DNA of 6,887 nt from Deltaproteobacteria bacterium. GTDB lineage: Bacteria; Desulfobacterota; Desulfobacteria; Desulfobacterales; B30-G6. The stretch spans positions 1-6,887 of the forward strand of contig QMMS01000236.1 of the NCBI GenBank assembly GCA_003647375.1, in the 5' to 3' direction. Positions within the stretch are counted from its first letter, which is position 1. Each line of letters begins with the position of its first letter. Under the pieces are notes generated by a model. It was given only the letters and a program-made list of their open reading frames with translations. It was not told the origin of the DNA and did not search any database. A program made the translations under genes and the position numbers. This document shows positions 1 through 4,286 of the stretch, piece by piece.

Positions 1-5
1 AATCG

Positions 6-33
6 ATAAAATCGTTCATATGATTTTATTTTT
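6..33 (+). terminator. Weak AT-rich hairpin with T-run, possible terminator of an upstream gene
   Basis: ATAAAATC (6-13) and GATTTTAT (22-29) are perfect reverse complements with an 8-nt loop, followed by a T-run to 33. The stem has a single G-C pair, so it is thermodynamically weak. It could end an upstream transcript, but no gene end is visible before it; one frame is open from the window edge to a TAA at 35-37, too short to judge. Confidence 0.3.
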
Positions 34-52
34 GTAAGTTATCACAAACCAT

Positions 53-81
53 TTGGCATTGCTACTATCACAACATTTTAT
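53..81 (+). promoter_or_regulatory. Candidate sigma70 promoter for the ABC-F leader
   Basis: TTGGCA (53-58; 5 of 6 to TTGACA), a 17-bp spacer, then TTTTAT (76-81; 4 of 6 to TATAAT). A transcript would begin near 88, so it would contain the Shine-Dalgarno at 110-118, the small leader ORF and the terminator at 142-172. This is a consensus match by eye only. Confidence 0.45.
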
Positions 82-99
82 TCTTATGCCAAAAAAGGG

Positions 100-128
100 T
101 TGCATACGTAAAGGTGATTCGCTATAAG
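100..128 (+). promoter_or_regulatory. Alternative promoter immediately ahead of the leader terminator
   Basis: TTGCAT (100-105; 3 of 6), a 17-bp spacer and TATAAG (123-128; 5 of 6). It would start RNA near 135, just before the hairpin at 142-172, giving a very short terminated RNA and excluding the leader Shine-Dalgarno. It competes with the promoter at 53-81 as an explanation; probably at most one of the two matters. Confidence 0.25.
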
Positions 129-129
129 C

Positions 130-213
130 ATGCGTCGCATGAACCACGGGTTGAAACGGCCTGTGGTTTTTTATTGTTCAAACCTATATTTTGGTATGTC
201 GGAGCCATTTTGA
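130..213 (+). CDS. Candidate 27-residue leader peptide upstream of the ABC-F gene
   Basis: An ATG at 130 opens a 27-codon frame ending in TGA at 211-213. The peptide begins MRRMNHGLKRP and continues VVFYCSNLYFGMSEPF. A GGTGAT that would pair well with the 16S 3' end lies at 113-118, 11 nt before the ATG, which is slightly long. Codons 5 to 13 run through the stem of the intrinsic terminator at 142-172, so a ribosome paused early in the ORF would cover the 5' arm of the hairpin. That is the geometry of ribosome-dependent attenuators known ahead of several antibiotic-responsive ABC-F genes. I do not recognise the peptide sequence, and an ORF of this size can arise by chance. A regulatory role is inference. 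Confidence 0.35.
   Translation: MRRMNHGLKRPVVFYCSNLYFGMSEPF
142..172 (+). terminator. Intrinsic terminator or attenuator ahead of the ABC-F gene
   Basis: AACCACGGG (142-150) pairs with CCTGTGGTT (160-168) as nine base pairs with one G-T wobble, around a 9-nt loop, and the 3' arm runs into a T-tract (167-172). This is a textbook Rho-independent shape. No gene end is visible before it, and a promoter-like sequence precedes it by about 60 bp, so it may act as an attenuator for the ABC-F gene. Alternatively it ends an unseen upstream transcript or a short RNA. A tight inverted repeat, CATGC-GTC-GCATG (129-141), abuts its 5' side. Confidence 0.7.
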
Positions 214-227
214 GGGGTTTACCTTTC

Positions 228-257
228 ATGGGCACACATATGAGGAATAACCTATGA
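228..257 (+). CDS. Candidate 9-residue coupling ORF overlapping the ABC-F start
   Basis: ATG at 228 encodes MGTHMRNNL and stops at TGA 255-257, overlapping the ABC-F start codon (254-256) in the ATGA arrangement typical of translational coupling. A GAGGGG (212-217) lies 10 nt before this ATG. The ABC-F gene also has its own Shine-Dalgarno (GAGGA, 242-246) inside this mini-ORF, so coupling is possible but not required. Chance occurrence is a real alternative. Confidence 0.25.
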   Translation: MGTHMRNNL

Positions 258-1888
258 TCAGCGCATCCAATGTGGCGCTTGCCTATGGCAAGCGTGTTTT
301 GTTTAAAGACGTTAATATCAAGTTCACACCTGGCAACTGCTACGGCCTTATCGGCGCCAACGGTACCGGCAAATCGACTTTCCTGAAGATCCTTTCCGGC
401 GAGATCGAACCTGATAAAGGGGTTGTGAGTGTAGGCTCTGGCGAGCGTATCGCCGTCCTGAAGCAGGACCAGTTTGCCTACGACGAGGAAACCGTGATCA
501 ACACGGTAATCATGGGGTACGAACGGCTCTATGCCATCCTGATGGAACGGGATGCTATCTACGCCAAGGTAGATTTCACCGAAGAGGACGGCATCAGATC
601 CGGCGAATTGGAGGCGGAGTTCGCCGAGATGAACGGCTATGAAGCTGAGTCCGAAGCAGCGGTTCTTCTCAACGGCCTAGGTCTTCCCGAAGAGATGTGC
701 CACCTGAAGATGAAAGAACTGGAAGGAGGGGACAAGGTCCGCGTGCTTCTTGCCCAGGCTCTTTTCGGCAACCCTGATGTCCTGCTCCTTGACGAACCCA
801 CCAACCACTTGGATCACACGTCCATTGCCTGGCTGGAAGATTTTCTGGCGCGTTTTCAGAATACCCTGATCGTGGTATCCCACGACCGTCACTTCCTCAA
901 CCAGGTCTGTACCCATGTTGCCGATATCGATTACGGCAAGATTCAAGTTTTTGTGGGCAACTACGACTTCTGGTACCAGGCAAGTCGTTTGGTTCAGAAA
1001 CAGAAACAGAACGAAAACAAGAAAGCCACGGAAAAAGCCAAAGAGCTGACCGCGTTTATACAGCGCTTCAGTTCCAACGCCTCCAAAGCCAAACAGGCTA
1101 CTTCCCGGAAAAAACTTCTAGAAAAAATTACAATGGATGAGATGCCGGTTTCATCTCGAAAATACCCCTGGATAGCCTTCAGACCGGAACGCCCGTGTGG
1201 GAGTGTGATCCTGGAAATCGAAAACCTCACCAAAACAATCGATGGGGAGAAGGTCCTCAACAGCTTCAGTATGGTGGTGAACAGCGGGGATAAAGTCGCT
1301 TTTGTGGGAGACAACAGCCTGGCCAAAACCGCCCTGTTCCAGATCCTGACAGGGGAGATGGCGCCGGACGCTGGTACCTTCCGATGGGGACAGACCGTCA
1401 CCACTTCCTACTTTCCCAAGGAGAACAGTCGCTTCTTCGAGAGCGATATGCCCCTGGTACAGTGGTTGCTGCAGTACGCACCGGAAGAGGGGATGAACTT
1501 TGCCCGAAGTTTCCTGGGCCGCATGCTTTTTTCCGGAGAAGAAGCCATGAAAAAGACCGGGGTTCTTTCCGGCGGGGAGAGGGTACGCTGCATGCTTTCC
1601 CGCATGATGCTGAGCGGTTCCAATGCGCTTCTTTTGGACGAGCCCACCAACCACCTGGACCTGGAGGCCATTACTTCCCTCAACGAAGGGCTCATGGCTT
1701 TTCCCGAGGTGATTCTGTTCGCTTCCCACGATCACCAGTTCGTCTCCACCGTGGCAAACCGTATCGTGGAGCTCACCCCGGAAGGCTCCATTGATCGGCT
1801 CATGAGTTTTGACGACTATCTGGAAAGTACTTCCGTAGCCAAAGAGAGAGAAGCACACTATTGCAGGGAAGCTGCCCTGGCTCTCTGA
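254..1888 (+). CDS. ABC-F family ATPase, YbiT-type
   Basis: This is a soluble twin-ATPase of the ABC-F class, which acts on the ribosome (translation factor or ribosome protection type) rather than in transport; no membrane segment is present. NBD1 has a full Walker A (GANGTGKST, residues 34-42), an atypical signature LEGGD (156-160), Walker B with catalytic Glu (LLLDEP, 177-182) and a VSHDRHF switch (208-214). A basic linker rich in K, Q and E spans about 245-290. NBD2 has signature LSGGE (438-442), Walker B with Glu463 and SHDHQF (491-496), but a degenerate Walker A, GDNSLAKTA (352-360). Length, 544 residues, and the shared pattern with E. coli YbiT (for example RFSSNASKAKQATSR in the linker) support the YbiT branch over Uup or EttA. 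Start chosen for GAGGA at 242-246, 7 nt upstream. The leader suggests attenuation control. Substrate and any resistance role cannot be read from the sequence. Confidence 0.93.
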   Translation: MISASNVALAYGKRVLFKDVNIKFTPGNCYGLIGANGTGKSTFLKILSGEIEPDKGVVSVGSGERIAVLKQDQFAYDEETVINTVIMGYERLYAILMERDAIYAKVDFTEEDGIRSGELEAEFAEMNGYEAESEAAVLLNGLGLPEEMCHLKMKELEGGDKVRVLLAQALFGNPDVLLLDEPTNHLDHTSIAWLEDFLARFQNTLIVVSHDRHFLNQVCTHVADIDYGKIQVFVGNYDFWYQASRLVQKQKQNENKKATEKAKELTAFIQRFSSNASKAKQATSRKKLLEKITMDEMPVSSRKYPWIAFRPERPCGSVILEIENLTKTIDGEKVLNSFSMVVNSGDKVAFVGDNSLAKTALFQILTGEMAPDAGTFRWGQTVTTSYFPKENSRFFESDMPLVQWLLQYAPEEGMNFARSFLGRMLFSGEEAMKKTGVLSGGERVRCMLSRMMLSGSNALLLDEPTNHLDLEAITSLNEGLMAFPEVILFASHDHQFVSTVANRIVELTPEGSIDRLMSFDDYLESTSVAKEREAHYCREAALAL

Positions 1889-1902
1889 CCAGGGGCGGTT
1901 TT
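1872..1902 (+). terminator. Intrinsic terminator at the end of the ABC-F gene
   Basis: CTGCCCTGG (1872-1880) pairs with CCAGGG-G-CGG (1889-1898) with one bulged G and one wobble pair, loop 1881-1888, followed directly by TTTT (1899-1902). The ABC-F stop codon lies in the loop. It would separate ABC-F transcription from the tandem promoters starting at 1901. Confidence 0.6.
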
Positions 1903-1928
1903 GACTAAATTGAAGCAAACTTCATAAT
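1901..1928 (+). promoter_or_regulatory. Tandem promoter/operator unit 1
   Basis: TTGACT (1901-1906), a 16-bp spacer and CATAAT (1923-1928) make a sigma70-like promoter, each box 5 of 6 to consensus. The spacer contains the palindrome TGAAG-CAAA-CTTCA (1911-1924), whose last two bases overlap the -10 box. A repressor bound there would block RNA polymerase. The bound protein is unknown. Confidence 0.55.
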
Positions 1929-1932
1929 GGTC

Positions 1933-1960
1933 TTGACTTTTTTGAAGTTTGCTTCATAAT
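1933..1960 (+). promoter_or_regulatory. Tandem promoter/operator unit 2, likely the promoter for the methyltransferase
   Basis: TTGACT (1933-1938), a 16-bp spacer and CATAAT (1955-1960), with palindrome TGAAG-TTTG-CTTCA (1943-1956) between and over the boxes. Transcription would start near 1967, pass through the ATPase remnant and reach the methyltransferase at 2095. This copy or both may originally have served the ATPase gene now reduced to a remnant. Confidence 0.6.
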
Positions 1961-1962
1961 CC

Positions 1963-2061
1963 ATTGAAATATTGATGGATTTGTTAAAAAACCGTGTCGG
2001 TTCCACCACGTCCTATACATCACTGGCCAATGATCTCCAGGTCTCTGTTCATACGGTAAAA
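1963..2061 (+). pseudogene. Remnant of a DUF4143/AAA_14-type ATPase (winged-helix segment)
   Basis: The in-frame translation from 1963 reads IEILMDLLKNRVGS and continues through TSYTSLANDLQVSVHTVK. This is the pattern of the helix-turn-helix segment between the AAA domain and DUF4143 in ATPases that normally run to about 380-400 residues. Only about 33 residues remain. A stop lies just upstream at 1957-1959, and after the lysine at 2059-2061 the expected continuation (typically a W-rich helix) is missing in all three frames. The fragment has no start of its own beyond a TTG/ATG at 1972/1975 with no Shine-Dalgarno, and it runs in frame into the methyltransferase, which artificially lengthens that gene. 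Both the N-terminal ATPase part and the C-terminal part are gone. The family assignment is from recall of the motif. Confidence 0.6.
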
Positions 2062-2094
2062 TATTGTAGCGTGTGCACTCATCAAGGAGCTCCA

Positions 2095-2664
2095 ATGGTA
2101 GATTATTACCAATACCACCACACAACCTATCACGAAAAGACATTTCACATCGATCCTTCTTCGTTTTTGGAACCGCTTATCAGGCATTTGAAACCCGGTG
2201 ATAAGCTGCTCGATGTGGGGTGTGGAAGCGGCCGGGATATTCTTTGGCTTAAAGGGCACGGTTTCAATGTAACGGGATTCGAGCGGTCTAAAGGTTTGGC
2301 AGCTCTGGCACGAAAGCATACGGGTTGTGAGATCATCGAGGGCGATTTTCAAACGTATGATTTTTCAAAACAGAAGTTCGATGCCATTCTTCTGTCCGGA
2401 TCACTTGTTCACATTCCGCACGCGCATCTTGAATCAGTTTTCGGGCATATTCTTGATGGGGTGGGAAATGGCGGAAAGGTACTGGTATCTCTTAAGGAGG
2501 GGGATGGTTCGTCAGTGGGGGAGGATGGACGGGCATTTTTCTATTGGCAGGACACCGAACTTCGGAATCTTTTTGCAAAACATATTTTCAGGGTCCTCGA
2601 ATTTCATAAGGGTACTTCAAAAGTCAATAAAAGTGACCTATGGTTGAGCTACGTACTTGCATAA
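2095..2664 (+). CDS. Class I SAM-dependent methyltransferase, substrate unknown
   Basis: A 189-residue Rossmann-fold methyltransferase. Motif I is LLDVGCGSGRD (about 38-48), binding S-adenosylmethionine. An acidic residue in TGFERS (Glu63) fits the ribose-binding position after strand 2, EGDF (82-85) is the motif II region, and FDAILLSGSLVHIP (95-108) is the post-motif strand and helix. The N-terminus (YYQYHHTTYHEKTFHIDPSSFL) looks like a conserved cap of small methyltransferases common in environmental Proteobacteria and cyanobacteria. I chose ATG 2095 because AAGGAG (2084-2089) lies 5 nt upstream. The frame stays open back to 1972, but those 41 residues are mostly the ATPase remnant and are not part of this protein. 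No target-recognition domain is visible, so a small-molecule or protein substrate is more likely than DNA. Expression probably comes from the tandem promoters at 1901-1960. Confidence 0.85.
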   Translation: MVDYYQYHHTTYHEKTFHIDPSSFLEPLIRHLKPGDKLLDVGCGSGRDILWLKGHGFNVTGFERSKGLAALARKHTGCEIIEGDFQTYDFSKQKFDAILLSGSLVHIPHAHLESVFGHILDGVGNGGKVLVSLKEGDGSSVGEDGRAFFYWQDTELRNLFAKHIFRVLEFHKGTSKVNKSDLWLSYVLA

Positions 2665-2688
2665 TGGTTCATAGGATCCCTTGAACCA
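2665..2688 (+). other. Small inverted repeat after the methyltransferase
   Basis: TGGTTCA (2665-2671) and TGAACCA (2682-2688) form a perfect 7-bp stem with a 10-nt loop directly after the stop codon. No T-run follows, so it is not a convincing terminator. It may stabilise an mRNA end or be incidental, leaving co-transcription with the acyl-CoA dehydrogenase open. Confidence 0.35.
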
Positions 2689-2729
2689 CAACAGCGAGCG
2701 CATTATGCACACTTCACACGGAGGCGGAA

Positions 2730-3881
2730 ATGACGAACGAGCTCTATTTCAACAAAGAACATGAGATGATCAGGAAGGCCGTTCGCGAATTCGTGAACAA
2801 GGAAATCAATCCACATGTGGAAGAGTGGGAAGAACAGAAGATCATCCCCCTCCACGATCTTTTTAAAAAGATGGGCGATCTTGGATTTTTGGGAATTCGC
2901 TTTGACCCGAGGTACGGTGGGCAAGGTCTCGACTACTGGTACGATCTCGTCTTTGCAGAAGAAATGGGTAAAATCGATGCCGCGGGAATCTCCATGGCTA
3001 TTACCGTCCAAACGCACATGGCCACCCCTGCCATCGCTCAGTACGCCAGCGAATATCTCAAGGAGACCTATCTGACCAAAGCGATTTCCGGAGAAATGGT
3101 CAGTGCCATAGCGGTCACCGAACCCGGTGCGGGTTCCGATGTCAGTGCGCTGGCGACCACTGCCGTCAAACAGGGTGATTATTACCTTCTCAACGGCTCT
3201 AAAACCTATATCACCAACGGAACCCAGGCCGATTTTCTGACCCTTTTGGCCAGAACCAGTGACGATCCCGGTTACCACTCGTTCAGCCTCTTTGTGGTAC
3301 CCACCGAACTGCCCGGATTTTCCGTCAGCAGGAAACTGGACAAGCTGGGTATGCACGCCAGCGATACCGCAGAACTGTTTTTCGATGACATGAAGATCCC
3401 GGCGGAAAACCTGATCGGCAAGGAGGGAGAAGGTTTTATCTACCAGATGGGCCAATTTCAACATGAACGGTTTGTGACACTTCCCCTGGTTTACGAAAGC
3501 TCAAAGCGGATCATCGACATGACCCTGGAGCACCTGAGAAGCCGGATCGTTTTCGGAAAACCGCTGATTAAAAGGCAGGTGTTGCGATACCGGCTCGCCG
3601 ACTGGTTGACGGAAATTGAATGCCTGAAAAGTCTGACCTACCATATCGTCAATATGAAAATAGCCGGTCTGGATGTGACCAAAGAGGTCTCCATGGGCAA
3701 GCTGGTAGCCGGCAGACTGGGGCACAAGGTGGCGGACGGGTGCCTGCAGATGTACGGCGGTCTGGGATACATGGCGGAAATGCCCATATCGCGGGCCTTC
3801 CGGGACTCACGCCTGGTATCTATTGGCGGAGGGGCCGACGAAGTTATGGAAGAAATCATCGCCAGGATGGAAGGTTTTTGA
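2730..3881 (+). CDS. Acyl-CoA dehydrogenase, citronellyl-CoA dehydrogenase (AtuD)-like clade
   Basis: FAD-dependent enzyme that introduces the alpha,beta double bond in an acyl-CoA; cytosolic, normally passing electrons to ETF. The 383 residues match the family's usual 380-390 and show the N-terminal helical domain (about 5-120), the beta domain with VTEPGAGSD (129-137) and ITNGTQAD (161-168), and the C-terminal helical domain with RIVFGKPL (272-279) and GGLGY (343-347). The usual catalytic Glu in the C-terminal YEGT motif is replaced by IGGGADEVM (365-373, Gly367), while Glu246 in FQHERF occupies the helix-G position used by isovaleryl- and long-chain acyl-CoA dehydrogenases. The IGGGADEVM ending, ITNGTQAD and QFQxER are features I recall from AtuD of Pseudomonas. 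A branched or long acyl-CoA is a fair guess, but substrate is not proven. Start: CGGAGG (2719-2724), 5 nt before ATG. It lies 65 bp after the methyltransferase. Confidence 0.93.
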   Translation: MTNELYFNKEHEMIRKAVREFVNKEINPHVEEWEEQKIIPLHDLFKKMGDLGFLGIRFDPRYGGQGLDYWYDLVFAEEMGKIDAAGISMAITVQTHMATPAIAQYASEYLKETYLTKAISGEMVSAIAVTEPGAGSDVSALATTAVKQGDYYLLNGSKTYITNGTQADFLTLLARTSDDPGYHSFSLFVVPTELPGFSVSRKLDKLGMHASDTAELFFDDMKIPAENLIGKEGEGFIYQMGQFQHERFVTLPLVYESSKRIIDMTLEHLRSRIVFGKPLIKRQVLRYRLADWLTEIECLKSLTYHIVNMKIAGLDVTKEVSMGKLVAGRLGHKVADGCLQMYGGLGYMAEMPISRAFRDSRLVSIGGGADEVMEEIIARMEGF

Positions 3882-4049
3882 TCCTGTAAATAGATAGATC
3901 AATTTTGAAGTGATGCTGGGGGACATGGCCACCTTTGTTGCTCCGGAAACCACAGCCGGTCCGGCAAGGAAATACTGGCGATAAATATGTTCCGAATAAG
4001 TCTCTCGGAAAAATATGGAAACCCCTTCTAATGCAATCGGAACGGTATT
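3882..4049 (+). other. Intergenic stretch between the acyl-CoA dehydrogenase and the recQ promoter
   Basis: No convincing gene. A 23-codon frame (3913-3984; MLGDMATFVAPETTAGPARK and YWR) lacks a good Shine-Dalgarno and matches nothing I recognise; it could be a decayed gene end. A hairpin CAGGAT/ATCCTG (3863-3868 and 3881-3886) straddles the upstream stop codon but has no T-run. No clear terminator for the dehydrogenase was found. Confidence 0.4.
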
Positions 4050-4078
4050 TTGACAACTGCTATAACCAAAAGTTAAAT
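4050..4078 (+). promoter_or_regulatory. Candidate sigma70 promoter for recQ
   Basis: TTGACA (4050-4055; exact consensus), a 17-bp spacer and TTAAAT (4073-4078; 4 of 6). Transcription would begin near 4085, about 10 bp before the mobile element. The element therefore would be transcribed as part of the recQ 5' leader, about 200 nt long. Without the element the leader would be roughly 20 nt. Confidence 0.55.
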
Positions 4079-4092
4079 CGCTTGAGTGGAAC

Positions 4093-4277
4093 TTAGGGCT
4101 CGCGCAAAAATAACTTAACAGAATTGGCGTTCAGATTTAGTTCAGGTTTGGCTGATCCGAATGAGCAAATCCACAGGAATAGCGAGCTATTTCGCGGATT
4201 TTGGGAATGAGGCATCGGCCAAAAATGGGCTGAAGCTGAAATGCAAAAATGTGAAGTTATTTTTTCGCGAGCCCTTA
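4093..4277. repeat. TTA direct repeats flanking the MITE-like element (probable target-site duplication)
   Basis: TTA at 4093-4095 and TTA at 4275-4277 sit directly outside the terminal inverted repeats (the span given covers the element plus both repeats). A 3-bp duplication is short, so chance identity cannot be excluded, but the placement at both exact element ends supports transposition. Confidence 0.6.
4096..4274. mobile_element. MITE-like non-autonomous element, 179 bp
   Basis: The left end (4096-4116) reads GGGCTCGCG, C, AAAAATAACTT; the right end (4254-4274), read as reverse complement, is GGGCTCGCG, A, AAAAATAACTT. That gives 21-bp terminal inverted repeats with one mismatch. The interior carries no transposase and contains an imperfect palindrome (4167-4201: AAATCC/GGATTT outside, AATAGC-GA-GCTATT inside). 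Small size, matched ends and TTA flanks fit an element mobilised in trans by a full-length relative elsewhere in the genome. I cannot assign the IS family with certainty. It sits between the recQ promoter and the recQ Shine-Dalgarno. Confidence 0.8.
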
Positions 4278-4281
4278 GGAG
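4277..4281 (+). promoter_or_regulatory. recQ ribosome binding site that fixes a TTG start
   Basis: AGGAG at 4277-4281 lies 5 nt before TTG 4287. It abuts the right end of the mobile element, its first A being the last base of the flanking TTA. The competing ATG at 4161 has no comparable Shine-Dalgarno. Confidence 0.7.
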
Positions 4282-4286
4282 AAAGA

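Larger units (their letters stand above)
1901..1960 (+). repeat. Tandem 28-bp direct repeat with period 32 bp, arms also inverted
   Basis: Two copies (1901-1928 and 1933-1960) share TTGACT-N4-TGAAG-N4-CTTCA-TAAT exactly and differ only in the two N4 segments. The N4 inside the palindromes is CAAA in copy 1 and TTTG in copy 2, so the two 14-bp palindromes are perfect reverse complements of each other. The same DNA is therefore both a direct repeat and a 14-bp inverted repeat with an 18-bp gap. This is seen directly in the sequence. Confidence 0.9.

Noticed and set aside
148..184. Antiterminator pairing GGGTTGAA (148-155) with TTCAAACC (177-184)
   Set aside because: The partner lies downstream of the terminator T-tract, so it would be made too late to prevent termination, and it has a G-A mismatch.
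1384..1794. A 136-codon plus-strand frame inside the ABC-F gene
   Set aside because: Alternative frame of a strongly supported gene; Arg/Gly/His-rich composition typical of an out-of-frame shadow.
1151..1918. A 255-codon open frame on the minus strand inside the ABC-F gene
   Set aside because: It is antisense to clear ABC-F motifs, has no recognisable domain and arises from the codon bias of the real gene.
1972..2664. Methyltransferase starting at TTG 1972 (230 residues)
   Set aside because: No Shine-Dalgarno at 1972, and the extra 41 residues are mostly an ATPase fragment; ATG 2095 has AAGGAG at good spacing.
2703..3464. A 253-codon open frame on the minus strand inside the acyl-CoA dehydrogenase gene
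   Set aside because: Antisense to conserved FAD-binding and catalytic motifs; no family pattern in its own translation.
3863..3886. Hairpin CAGGAT/ATCCTG as terminator of the acyl-CoA dehydrogenase
   Set aside because: Only 6 bp with a 12-nt loop and no T-run after it.
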